Source: Flavobacterium foetidum (GTDB lineage Bacteria; Bacteroidota; Bacteroidia; Flavobacteriales; Flavobacteriaceae). Taken from it: a stretch of DNA of 64,000 nucleotides. Positions 9,229 to 16,777 of the stretch are shown here, piece by piece. The DNA lies in contig NZ_SJTF01000011.1 of NCBI RefSeq assembly GCF_004634245.1, positions 1 to 64,000 on the forward strand, written 5' to 3'. Numbering within the stretch: the stretch's first letter is position 1; each line of letters opens with the position of its first letter. The position numbers and the translations under genes were made by a program. A model generated the notes under the pieces. It saw nothing but the letters and a program-made list of their open reading frames with translations. It ran no database searches and was not told the origin of the DNA.

Positions 9229-9335
9229 GTTCGTTGAATGAGCAAATTCCACAGATGGTTTAAAGAAATCATACAAAATCAAAAAAACAGCATTAAATAA
9301 GTATTTTTAAAAAGCTTAAGAGCAGAAATAATTAC

Positions 9336-9367
9336 TACATTTGCAATCGTAAAGTATAGACTATACT
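9336..9367 (+). promoter_or_regulatory. merR promoter with palindromic operator
   Basis: TACATTTG (9336-9343) fits the Bacteroidetes -7 consensus TAnnTTTG. About ten bases on lies a 7+1+7 perfect palindrome, AGTATAG-A-CTATACT (9353-9367), which would cover the transcription start. This fits autoregulation by the MerR protein encoded directly downstream. Sites are visible; binding is inferred. Confidence 0.5.
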
Positions 9368-9405
9368 CTATGCTTAATTGTTTTTTGATTAAAAAAGGAA
9401 TTGTT

Positions 9406-9765
9406 ATGCTTATAAACGAATTGTCAAAAAAAACAGGACTGTCAATCCATACGATTAGATATTACGAAAATTTAGGAATGATTAAGGGCTTGACTAAACA
9501 AAATGTGAAATCTAATAACTATAAACATTATGATGCTAATACTGTTGAACGATTAGAAATTATTATAGAAGCCAGAGAAGTCGGTTTTACGTTGGCCGAA
9601 ATAAAAAAAATATTGACCAGTTGGTTTGAAACTGTTGATTCTAAACCAGAAACACTTGAGCTTTTTCAAGCTAAAATAAAAGAGATCGATGATAAAATGA
9701 AATATTTCAAACAGACCAAAAGGCTTCTTGAAAAAGTCTGTGAGAAAATACAAAATGTTTCTTGA
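9406..9765 (+). CDS. MerR family transcriptional regulator
   Basis: A 119-residue regulator starting MLINELSKKTGLSIHTIRYYENLGMI, the winged-helix signature of MerR, followed by the second wing (VERLEIIIEAREVGFTLAEIKKIL) and a coiled-coil dimer helix (residues 80-115). There is no Cys-rich metal loop, so an organic or oxidative signal is more likely than a metal. An ATG at 9370 would add 12 residues; 9406 is chosen because it has AAGGA six bases upstream and matches family starts. No divergent target is visible; the glyoxalase gene upstream is a candidate. Confidence 0.8.
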   Translation: MLINELSKKTGLSIHTIRYYENLGMIKGLTKQNVKSNNYKHYDANTVERLEIIIEAREVGFTLAEIKKILTSWFETVDSKPETLELFQAKIKEIDDKMKYFKQTKRLLEKVCEKIQNVS

Positions 9766-9802
9766 AATGAAATTTTCTCGCGCAGACCTCACAAGGTCTA
9801 TA

Positions 9803-9840
9803 AAATAAAAAAACTCCAAAATCAAATGACTTTGGAGTTT
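9803..9840 (-). terminator. Rho-independent terminator after tRNA-Val copy 1
   Basis: The stem AAACTCCAAA (9811-9820) pairs with TTTGGAGTTT (9831-9840) and is followed on the minus strand by a T-rich run. It lies directly downstream of the tRNA. Confidence 0.7.
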
Positions 9841-9850
9841 TGGACTTTAG

Positions 9851-9925
9851 TGGGCGATGAGGGGTTCGAACCCCCGACCCCCTCGGTGTAAACGAGGTGC
9901 TCTGAACCAGCTGAGCTAATCGCCC
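9851..9925 (-). tRNA. tRNA-Val (UAC)
   Basis: On the minus strand this is a 75-nt cloverleaf with acceptor stem GGGCGAT/ATCGCCC, discriminator A, and anticodon loop TTTACAC between CCTCG and CGAGG (anticodon TAC). The T-loop is TTCGAAC. CCA is not encoded. It is the downstream member of a tandem pair. Confidence 0.95.
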
Positions 9926-9962
9926 TATTTTGCTAGGTTGCTATCGTTTATGATTGCGAGTG

Positions 9963-9992
9963 CAAATATAAGTTTGTTTTTGAATTCTGCAA
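9963..9992 (-). promoter_or_regulatory. Promoter of tRNA-Val copy 1
   Basis: On the minus strand TTG (9992-9990), a 19-base spacer, then TATATTTG (9970-9963) match the Bacteroidetes TTG/TAnnTTTG consensus exactly. The block between it and the tRNA is conserved with the second copy. Confidence 0.8.
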
Positions 9993-10040
9993 AGAATTTT
10001 CAACTTTTGTCAGTTTTTGAATTCTCATTAGCTTCTTACT

Positions 10041-10072
10041 TAAAAGAAAAACTCCTTAATTTCTTAAGGAGT
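10041..10072 (-). terminator. Rho-independent terminator after tRNA-Val copy 2
   Basis: ACTCCTTAA (10051-10059) pairs with TTAAGGAGT (10064-10072) and is followed on the minus strand by TTTTTCTTTT. It separates the two tRNA units, so they are not one transcript. Confidence 0.8.
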
Positions 10073-10079
10073 CTTTTAG

Positions 10080-10154
10080 TGGGCGATGAGGGGTTCGAAC
10101 CCCCGACCCCCTCGGTGTAAACGAGGTGCTCTGAACCAGCTGAGCTAATCGCCC
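10080..10154 (-). tRNA. tRNA-Val (UAC), second copy
   Basis: The sequence is identical to the tRNA at 9851-9925, including discriminator A and anticodon TAC. The upstream 45 bases are also nearly identical (GTTGCTATCGTTT then ATTGCGAGTGCAAATATA on the plus strand), showing a recent tandem duplication of promoter plus tRNA. Confidence 0.95.
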
Positions 10155-10191
10155 TATTTTGTTATGTTGCTATCGTTTGTGATTGCGAGTG

Positions 10192-10221
10192 CAAATATAC
10201 GCTTGTTTTTGAGTTCTCCAA
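10192..10221 (-). promoter_or_regulatory. Promoter of tRNA-Val copy 2
   Basis: TTG (10221-10219), a 19-base spacer and TATATTTG (10199-10192) on the minus strand. Element sequences and spacing are the same as in the other copy. Confidence 0.8.
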
Positions 10222-10331
10222 AGAAAAACGAATAAAAAATAAGATTTTGTGAAAAATGTTTTATATCTATTTGTTTATGAATTTGTTATTAAAATGATTT
10301 TTTGATGTTTTTTCCCAATTCAAAAGTCATT

Positions 10332-11558
10332 TTAGCCTAAAGGCAATTCGGCAACCACAAAAGTACTTCCTCCAACGTAGATTAAATCATCTTCTGACGC
10401 ATTTTTCTTCGCTTCCGCGAAAGCGATTGCAACAGAATCGTATTTCTCTCCAATCAAACCAAAATTTTGAGATTCTTTTTGTAGCGTTTCGCCAGGTAGA
10501 GCTCGTGACGAATTTGGATGGCAGAAATAATATTTCGCTTCTTTTGGAAATAATGGCAAAATCGAATCCAGATCTTTATCGTTGACAACGCCTAAAACAA
10601 TATGAAGGTCTTTAAAAGTTTCATTTTTCAGCTGATTCATCACCACGGTCAATCCGTGTTTGTTATGAGCTGTGTCGCAGATTATTTTTGGGTTTTTTCC
10701 CAATTGCTGCCATCTACCTTGCAAACCTGTATTTTTTACAACATGCAATAAGCCTTCTTTTAAATGTTCGGTAGAAACTTTAAAGTCGGTTTCATTGTTC
10801 AGGATCGAAATTGTCTGTTGAACCGTCTTTTTGTTGTGAAATTGATAATCGCCAATTAAGTCAGACAAGTAAATCTGATCGATTAAATCTGATGCAAAAT
10901 AAATCGGCGCGTTGTTTTCTTCGGCTTTAGCCAAAAAGACAGGTTTTGTTTCGTCGTTATATTCGCCAATAACAACTGGAACATTTGGTTTTATAATTCC
11001 AGCCTTTTCGCCCGCAATGGCTTCGAGCGTATTGCCTAAAAACTGCGTGTGATCTAAGCCGATATTCGTAATTACCGAAACTAATGGTGTGATAATATTA
11101 GTTGCATCCAATCTTCCGCCCAAACCAACTTCAATAATAGCGATATCTACTTTTTCAGTGGCAAAATAATCAAAAGCCAAACCAACCGACATTTCGAAGA
11201 AACTCATGTCATTGGCTTCAAAAAAAGATTTGTGTTTTGCAACAAAATCAATCACAAACGCTTCCGAAATCTCTTTTCCGTTAATTTTGATTCTTTCTCT
11301 AAAGTCCTTTAAGTGCGGAGAAGTATATAATCCGACTTTGTAACCCGCTTCCTGTAAAACTGAAGATAACATATGCGAAGTAGAGCCCTTTCCGTTGGTA
11401 CCAGCCACATGAATGCATCTCAATTGCTTTTGAGGATGGCCAAGATGCGCTGCTAATAGCTTAATGTTGGTTAAATCTTCTTTATAAGCTGAAGCCCCCT
11501 GTAATTGGTACATTGGAAGCTGATCAAACATCCAATTGGTAGTCTCTTGATAGTTCAT
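10332..11558 (-). CDS. folC: Bifunctional folylpolyglutamate synthase/dihydrofolate synthase
   Basis: A 408-residue Mur-ligase-type enzyme that adds glutamate to dihydropteroate and to folates, in the cytoplasm. The ATP loop is HVAGTNGKGSTSHML (about residues 50-64). It is followed by YTSPHLKDFRERIKING, then GLGGRLDATNI, GLDHTQFLG and the carbamylated-lysine region GEKAGIIKPNVPV. The C-terminal domain includes GRWQQLG and DTAHNKHG. Length matches the family. It is divergent from exbB, with about 130 bases between them. Confidence 0.93.
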   Translation of the reverse strand: MNYQETTNWMFDQLPMYQLQGASAYKEDLTNIKLLAAHLGHPQKQLRCIHVAGTNGKGSTSHMLSSVLQEAGYKVGLYTSPHLKDFRERIKINGKEISEAFVIDFVAKHKSFFEANDMSFFEMSVGLAFDYFATEKVDIAIIEVGLGGRLDATNIITPLVSVITNIGLDHTQFLGNTLEAIAGEKAGIIKPNVPVVIGEYNDETKPVFLAKAEENNAPIYFASDLIDQIYLSDLIGDYQFHNKKTVQQTISILNNETDFKVSTEHLKEGLLHVVKNTGLQGRWQQLGKNPKIICDTAHNKHGLTVVMNQLKNETFKDLHIVLGVVNDKDLDSILPLFPKEAKYYFCHPNSSRALPGETLQKESQNFGLIGEKYDSVAIAFAEAKKNASEDDLIYVGGSTFVVAELPLG

Positions 11559-11689
11559 TTATTTTGGATAAAATGGTTGTCGATTGAAATAAATTTCGAT
11601 TTTTGTAGTTTAATATAAAAGCGAAAATTATCTTTATTGCAAATTTCAAATATTTTTTAGAATTAATTATTAAAAACCAGAATTAATAT

Positions 11690-12382
11690 ATGTTTAGTTT
11701 TATTCAATTACAAACAGATACAATCGCAAATGCCTCAAATGTAGTGATCGAAAAGATTGCACCAGAAAATGAAATATCAATGTTTGGGTTCATCATGAAA
11801 GGGGGAGTTTTCTTGATTCCGATTGCGATTTTATTGTTTTATACTATTTATATCATTTTTGAAAGATATTTGTACATCAGCCGTGCTTCAAAAATCGACA
11901 ATCGTTTGATGCAAGATGTAGGCGATAAACTAAATTCCGGAAACATAGACCTGGCAAGAACAATTGTTGAAAGAAGCAATACCGCTGCTGGAAATATTCT
12001 AAAAGAAGGTGTTTTGGTTATCGGAAGACCTATTGCAGAAATCGAATCCAACATGGATCGTGCAGCCGATATCGAAATCGGTGAAATGGAAAGACGTTTA
12101 GGTCACCTTGGACTTATCGCAGGTATTGCACCAACTCTTGGTTTCATTGGAACAATTTCAGGGGTTATTAAAATTTTCTACAGCATTTCGGTTACAGAAA
12201 ACATCAGTATCGGAAACATCTCTGGAGGTTTATACGAAAAAATGATCAGTTCGGGTTCTGGATTAATCGTTGGAATTATTGCGTATTCTGCGTACCATTT
12301 ATTGAACGGAAAAATTGATGATTTCGCCTTAAAAATTCAGAAACAGATTTTAGAGTTTGTCAATATAATTCAAAGAGCATAA
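11690..12382 (+). CDS. exbB: MotA/TolQ/ExbB proton channel family protein
   Basis: A 230-residue inner-membrane protein. The first membrane helix (residues 32-56, GGVFLIPIAILLFYTIYIIFERY) is followed by a cytoplasmic loop, and the conserved pair of helices contains LGLIAGIAPTLGFIGTISGVI and LIVGIIAYSAYHLL. With ExbD it makes the proton channel that energises TonB. It is three bases from exbD. The mitigating doubt is which of TonB- or Tol-type work it does; the nearby tonB gene favours TonB. Confidence 0.88.
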   Translation: MFSFIQLQTDTIANASNVVIEKIAPENEISMFGFIMKGGVFLIPIAILLFYTIYIIFERYLYISRASKIDNRLMQDVGDKLNSGNIDLARTIVERSNTAAGNILKEGVLVIGRPIAEIESNMDRAADIEIGEMERRLGHLGLIAGIAPTLGFIGTISGVIKIFYSISVTENISIGNISGGLYEKMISSGSGLIVGIIAYSAYHLLNGKIDDFALKIQKQILEFVNIIQRA

Positions 12383-12385
12383 GAT

Positions 12386-12781
12386 ATGTCTATTAAAAGA
12401 AAAAGAAGATTTCACGCCGAAGTAGCGACATCATCTTTGAGCGACATTATGTTTTTCCTGTTGTTGTTTTTCTTGATTATCTCAACACTGGCAAATCCGA
12501 ATGTCATTAAGATGACATTGCCTAAAGCAAAAGCAAATGAAAAAACCAACAAACAATTAATTAGTTTGTCGGTTACAGAAGATAAAAAATTCTACATTGA
12601 CAAAGAACAAGTTGATTTTGAAAATCTTGAAACCAGTTTAATGTCAAAAATAGGAACAGATAAAGAACAAACTGTTGTAGTTCGAATTCCGTTTAATCTG
12701 CAAGTTCAAGACTTAGTAGATGTTTTACAAATAGGAGTAAAGAATAACCTAAAATTTGTAATTGCCACAAGTCCGAAGTAG
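12386..12781 (+). CDS. exbD: Biopolymer transport protein ExbD
   Basis: A 131-residue protein with one N-terminal membrane helix. The segment SLSDIMFFLLLFFLIISTL contains the membrane Asp that carries protons in this family. The periplasmic domain ends VVVRIPFNLQVQDLVDVLQIGVKNNLKFVIAT. It follows exbB by three bases and is clearly co-transcribed with it. The downstream end faces a block of inverted repeats. Confidence 0.9.
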   Translation: MSIKRKRRFHAEVATSSLSDIMFFLLLFFLIISTLANPNVIKMTLPKAKANEKTNKQLISLSVTEDKKFYIDKEQVDFENLETSLMSKIGTDKEQTVVVRIPFNLQVQDLVDVLQIGVKNNLKFVIATSPK

Positions 12782-12792
12782 ATTTACTATTT

Positions 12793-12910
12793 GGGCGTGA
12801 CCATCCCGAGATAAAAAGGCAAATATACTTTTGTCTAAATACACCTTTTTATCTCGGGACGGTCGGGCTATCCGCGCTACTTCGGTAGCTTGCTTCTATC
12901 CCTCACGCGG
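12793..12910 (-). repeat. Structured dispersed repeat, copy 2
   Basis: On the minus strand it reads GCGTGAGGGATAGAAGC, a small hairpin (GCTACCGAAGTAGC), GCGGATAGCCCGACC, a long hairpin with arms CCCGAGATAAAAAGG/CCTTTTTATCTCGGG, and a closing TCACGC that pairs with the opening GCGTGA. This is the same plan as the element at 101-198, but with different hairpin bodies. Confidence 0.6.
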
Positions 12911-12921
12911 AAAACGTTACA

Positions 12922-13069
12922 TTTTGTCATTTCGACCGAAGGGAGAAATCACACTAGAAACTCCACAAAGTGTTTCTCCAATCTTTGTCGAATCCCGCGT
13001 GCGATTTCTCCCTTCGGTCGAAATGACAAAAAATAAAAAAGGCTTACAGATATTTGCTGAAAGCCTTTT
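12922..13069. repeat. Long inverted repeat and bidirectional terminator between exbD and tonB
   Basis: Arms of about 29 bases lie at 12922-12950 and 13003-13031 (core ATTTCGACCGAAGGGAGAAA and its complement). A second hairpin, AAAAAAGGCTTACAG (13035-13049) with CTGAAAGCCTTTT (13057-13069), sits on the tonB side and can stop transcription from both directions. With the element before it, it fills the 329-base gap; an open frame across it has no protein character. Confidence 0.7.
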
Positions 13070-13110
13070 CTATAAAAAACAGATTCGTAAAAATCTGTAC
13101 AATTCGTGTT

Positions 13111-14061
13111 TTAATCCAAACTAAAATTATAAATAATTTTCCCGATTTGTTTTGCAGGAGCATCACTGTCAGATTCCCATTTGGTATTCATTGCGGCAAT
13201 TCTTGCCTGATCTAATAAACATTTTGCGGTATTTGTCGTTCCTTTTATTCCAGGAGTTACGCTAATAGTTTTTCCGTTTTGGTCAACTGTAACTTCTACT
13301 ACAACTCTTCCTTCTTCATTACAAGTATATTTGGGCGCTGGTTTAGATAATGCTTTTCTGTTTCCTAAAGAATATCCTGATCCTCCGCCAGAACCGCCAC
13401 CGCTTCCGGCTCCGTAACCGCTTCCGGTTCCAATACCATTTCCGGTTCCGTTACCGCCTCCAGTTCCTCCGCCAGAGCCACCCGATCCGTAATAATCTTT
13501 AGAACCCAAACTTCCATTGGCTTTTCCTTTATTTCCAGCCACTTTATCATCTCCGTCTCCACCTTTGTTCGAACCTTTTAAAATACTGGATAAAGCATCA
13601 TTGGTAGAGTTCGAAACTTTTGGTTTTTCAGGAACAGGTTTTGTTTCCGGTTTTGTAACAGGAACAGGTTTCTTTGGCTTTTCTTTTGTCGGAATGACAA
13701 CATCTGTTTCGTCGGTTGCAGAATTTTCCTGAGTAATAGTGGCATCTTCTGGCGCGGCCTTTGCAGCAACTTGTTTTACATTGTTTTTTACATTCAAAAC
13801 CTCGCTTTTATAATTAGCTCCCGAACCCAGATCGCTGTCTCCAAAATTTACGGTCACACCACCTCCGCCGCCTCCGCCATCTGCAAGAGCAACGTTGTTT
13901 TCAGGATTGTATGGAGGCCAAAAACGTATAAAAAACAACAATGCAATTAATACAGCATAGATACCGGTTGTAATCGCCAATGATTTTTTTTGATCATCAG
14001 AAAATGCGGGCTCCTGCTTGTTGGTGTTTGTTTTATAAGGGGTCAATTTCGGTGAACTCAT
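13111..14061 (-). CDS. tonB: TonB-like energy transducer
   Basis: A 316-residue protein with a cytoplasmic N-terminus and one membrane helix (about residues 27-46). A long periplasmic linker rich in Pro/Lys/Glu is followed by a Gly/Ser run (residues 170-230). The C-terminal domain holds YTCNEEGRVVVEVTVDQNG and AARIAAMNTKW-like sequence, typical of Bacteroidetes TonB proteins. It would pass energy from ExbBD to outer-membrane receptors such as the one at 54.3 kb. It is convergent with exbBD, not in line with them. The Gly-rich linker makes a strong false frame in the next reading frame. Confidence 0.82.
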   Translation of the reverse strand: MSSPKLTPYKTNTNKQEPAFSDDQKKSLAITTGIYAVLIALLFFIRFWPPYNPENNVALADGGGGGGGVTVNFGDSDLGSGANYKSEVLNVKNNVKQVAAKAAPEDATITQENSATDETDVVIPTKEKPKKPVPVTKPETKPVPEKPKVSNSTNDALSSILKGSNKGGDGDDKVAGNKGKANGSLGSKDYYGSGGSGGGTGGGNGTGNGIGTGSGYGAGSGGGSGGGSGYSLGNRKALSKPAPKYTCNEEGRVVVEVTVDQNGKTISVTPGIKGTTNTAKCLLDQARIAAMNTKWESDSDAPAKQIGKIIYNFSLD

Positions 14062-14136
14062 CTGAAATCTGATTATAAATTGTATTAAATAAAAACGTTT
14101 AAAAGTACTAAAAATTGTTTAGAATGAAAGAGAGAA

Positions 14137-14310
14137 TTTAACCGCTAAGTTCGCAAAGGTTTACGCAATGTGCGCAAGCTGTTTGTTTTTTTAATCTCGC
14201 AAAGTCGCGAAGGCGCAAAAGAAACTTATAAAAAAACTTTGCGTCCTTGCGATTTTGAGAAACAAATTAGTGCTCCTTGCGTAAACCTTTGCGTGCCTTG
14301 TGGTTAAAAA
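14137..14310. repeat. Nested inverted repeat between tonB and glutamate dehydrogenase
   Basis: The outer arms AGTTCGCAAAGGTTTACGCA (14147-14166) and TTGCGTAAACCTTTGCGTGC (near 14277-14296) enclose an inner pair, TCGCAAAGTCGCGAAGG and CTTTGCGTCCTTGCGA. It occupies most of the 300-base gap. Similar 'word-like' inverted repeats recur at 25.06, 34.31, 48.99, 53.52 and 56.59 kb. Confidence 0.65.
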
Positions 14311-14361
14311 AAAACGAGCCAAATATAAATTCAGCTCGCTTATAAGAAAGTATAATAAAAT

Positions 14362-15588
14362 TTACACTAACTGTTTCAATGCAATTTCAAAAGCAGTTGC
14401 ACTGATATTGGTTTTAGACGGATTTAAAGCGTGTGCTTTTACAATCGCATTTTTGATCGTTTTTGAGGTGTCATTAAAAATAGCCTCATCGGTCATCTGA
14501 ACTTTTTTCTCCATGAAATAAGCAAAAACCCTCGCCATTCCGCAGTTTGAGATAAAATCCGGAATCAAGCTTACTTTTTGGTCTACTTGCTCCATGATGG
14601 AGCCAAAGAAAATTTCTTTGTCGGCAAAAGGCACATTCGCACCACATGAAATTACTTCCAATCCGTTTGCGATCAAGCTGTCAATTTGAGCCTGAGTAAC
14701 CAATCTTGAAGCTGCACAAGGAGTAAATATTTCTGCACCTATCGTCCAGATTTTAGAATTGATTTCCTCAAACGGAATCATGTTTTCTGCCACTAATTTA
14801 TTTCCATCTTTATTTAAAAACAGCGTTCTAATTTCATCAAAAGAAAAACCTTCTTCCTTGATTAATCCGCCGTCGCGATCGATAATTCCGATTACTTTTG
14901 CGCCCATTTCAGCCAGATAAAAAGCAGCAGCAGAACCTACGTTTCCAAATCCCTGCACAATGGCTTTTTTGCCTTTAATTTCTCCGCCATATGAGGCATA
15001 AAAATGACGGACAGCTTCGGCAACGCCAAAACCGGTAATCATATCAGCAACAGTATATTTTCTGGTTACGTCTGGTGAGAATTTCGGATTTTCGATTACT
15101 TTGATAACACCTTGACGCAATTGTCCGATTCTATTGATTTTATCTGCTTCAGTTGGTTTGAAGTGTCCATTAAAAACACCTTCCTGCGGATGCCATACAC
15201 CACATTCTTCGGTAATCGGAATTACTTCATGAATTTCATCAACATTCAAATCGCCTCCCGTTCCATAATAACTTTTCAATAGAGGAGAAACCGCTTTGTA
15301 CCAGCGCTGTAAAACGCCTTTTTTACGCGGATCGTTCGGGTCAAAATTAATTCCAGATTTTGCTCCGCCGATTGCTGGTCCCGAAACAGAAAATTTAACC
15401 TCCATTGTTTTTGCCAGCGATAAAACCTCATTCATATCCAAACCTTTTCGCATTCTTGTTCCTCCTCCTGCAGCGCCACCTCGAAGAGAGTTGATCACGG
15501 TCCATCCTTCTGCTTCCGTTTCAGAATCTTTCCAGTTAAAAACAATTTCTGGTTCCTTATTTTCAAATTGTTGTAATAAATCTTTCAT
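14362..15588 (-). CDS. Glu/Leu/Phe/Val dehydrogenase (probable glutamate dehydrogenase)
   Basis: A 408-residue enzyme that interconverts an amino acid and its 2-oxo acid with NAD(P). Substrate residues are visible in GGAAGGGTRM and VSGPAIGGAKSGI (catalytic Lys region), with GTGGDLNVDE after them. The Rossmann domain starts AIVQGFGNVGSAAAFYLAEMGAKVIGI. The later CAASRLVT and ISCGANVPFADKE parts fit the family. The amino acid specificity cannot be read with certainty; glutamate is the usual annotation in Flavobacterium. Monocistronic. Confidence 0.88.
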   Translation of the reverse strand: MKDLLQQFENKEPEIVFNWKDSETEAEGWTVINSLRGGAAGGGTRMRKGLDMNEVLSLAKTMEVKFSVSGPAIGGAKSGINFDPNDPRKKGVLQRWYKAVSPLLKSYYGTGGDLNVDEIHEVIPITEECGVWHPQEGVFNGHFKPTEADKINRIGQLRQGVIKVIENPKFSPDVTRKYTVADMITGFGVAEAVRHFYASYGGEIKGKKAIVQGFGNVGSAAAFYLAEMGAKVIGIIDRDGGLIKEEGFSFDEIRTLFLNKDGNKLVAENMIPFEEINSKIWTIGAEIFTPCAASRLVTQAQIDSLIANGLEVISCGANVPFADKEIFFGSIMEQVDQKVSLIPDFISNCGMARVFAYFMEKKVQMTDEAIFNDTSKTIKNAIVKAHALNPSKTNISATAFEIALKQLV

Positions 15589-15678
15589 TTCGTTGTGATA
15601 TGTTTATTTTGCGTAAATGTATAAAATAGAATAATGCGAATAATGTATTTTATGCAAGTTTATCAAACTAAAAAAACA

Positions 15679-15706
15679 AAGCCGGAAATTATCTGTTTTC
15701 CGGCTT
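15679..15706 (-). terminator. Terminator after the chalcone isomerase-like gene
   Basis: AAGCCGGAAA and TTTCCGGCTT form a strong stem. On the minus strand it is followed by TTTGTTTTTTT, just past the stop of the gene at 15731. Confidence 0.75.
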
Positions 15707-15730
15707 GTGAATATCTTTATAATTTAAGGA

Positions 15731-16306
15731 TTAAATTCCTAATAAGTGTTTTTTGAGAGTCTCGTCGACTGGCTTGTCAGAAAGCCAAATTCCGAAAAGC
15801 GCTTTTTTGAAATCAAAGCCAGTAATTTTTCCTTTAAAAACTTCATTTTTGCTAACATTTATGCTTTGGTCCAAAGGATTGTAGGCTAAAACAAAAACAT
15901 CTTTTTCAGTAATAGCGTCGCTTAGAAATTTTTTCAGCTCTTCGATTCTCGGACGAAGTTTTTCTAATTCGGCACCAGCAGATTTCTCAAAACCTGCATT
16001 TATGGCTTTGGTCAGTTTATTTGAAGAAACCATTGAAGAGGTGATTTCGATTCTGATTGCCATTTCTGTATCACTGTCGATAATAAATTGAGGGTCTTGG
16101 CTCAACTGAGACAAATACAAAGCTTGAACGTAAACCTCGAGCCACATTTTAGAACGGCCACCAGCTCCGTTAAGTTGTAAAGTTTTGCCTTGAAATTCTA
16201 TTTTTCGAGGTACGGTTACGCCGTTGACATCTATATGTGTTTGAGCTGAAACGGCAGAAAATTGCAAGCTTATTAGGAGTGTAAGCAGCAGTAAAATCTT
16301 TTTCAT
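15731..16306 (-). CDS. Chalcone isomerase-like secreted protein
   Basis: A 191-residue protein with a signal peptide (MKKILLLLTLLISLQFSAVSAQ, cut near residue 22). The domain reads IDVNGVTVPRKIEFQGKTLQLNGAGGRSKMWLEVYVQALYL and ends GKITGFDFKKALFGIWLSDKPVD, as in the bacterial chalcone isomerase-like family (Pfam Chalcone_3). These proteins share the fold of plant chalcone isomerase; no enzyme activity is established for them. Periplasmic by prediction. Confidence 0.75.
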   Translation of the reverse strand: MKKILLLLTLLISLQFSAVSAQTHIDVNGVTVPRKIEFQGKTLQLNGAGGRSKMWLEVYVQALYLSQLSQDPQFIIDSDTEMAIRIEITSSMVSSNKLTKAINAGFEKSAGAELEKLRPRIEELKKFLSDAITEKDVFVLAYNPLDQSINVSKNEVFKGKITGFDFKKALFGIWLSDKPVDETLKKHLLGI

Positions 16307-16777
16307 GTTTTGTCGATTTATTGTTTTTTGGGCAAAAATAATGTTAATTTATTAATGTTTGGTTTATTTTTAACATGTTTTTTTCTTTTAAATATTTGAT
16401 TTGGAATTTGTATTGCTTTAATAATCAATTTAGTAGTACTTGTTTTACGTAGATTTACGCATTTTAAGAATTGTTGAAGATTTTGCAAATGAAACTTGTC
16501 AGAAAATGGTGCTTTTTGAGCTGTTTTTTTGAATATCATTTTGCATTCAGTTCGATGTTTTTGCTGCGACATTTGTACCATCTTAAAGTAAAAAAACGAA
16601 TAATTACGAAAACGTTATCGCTATTCTTGTCAATCTATTAATTTTATATGCATGCATTGTAATTTTGAGTTTTAAAAATTATCTTTGGAAGCATTTGAAC
16701 ACCAAAAAAGCAAAAAACAAAAAACTTATAACTAAACCTGGCCGGATTTATTTGGCTGAAAGAAAAAATAAAATACT
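16307..16777. other. Intergenic region without a convincing gene
   Basis: A 471-base AT-rich stretch between divergent genes. A Lys-rich 87-codon minus-strand frame crosses it, but it has low complexity and no homology I recognise. It holds the promoter described at 16657-16687 for the downstream acyl-CoA dehydrogenase. Confidence 0.5.
16657..16687 (+). promoter_or_regulatory. Promoter of the acyl-CoA dehydrogenase gene
   Basis: TTG (16657-16659), 20 bases, then TATCTTTG (16680-16687), matching TTG/TAnnTTTG. The expected leader to the ATG at 16778 is about 85 bases. Confidence 0.6.

Noticed and set aside
9938..10120. A 60-codon plus-strand frame ending GDEGFEPPTPSV
   Set aside because: This is the antisense translation of the tRNA-Val gene, a well-known false protein motif.
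12831..13124. A 97-codon plus-strand frame after exbD
   Set aside because: It runs through two inverted repeats and into the end of tonB; the composition reflects the repeats.
13365..13562. A Glu/Val/Leu-rich minus-strand frame
   Set aside because: It is a shadow of the Gly-rich linker of TonB.
16318..16581. An 87-codon Lys-rich minus-strand frame
   Set aside because: Low complexity in AT-rich DNA, no start signal and no coupling to a neighbour.
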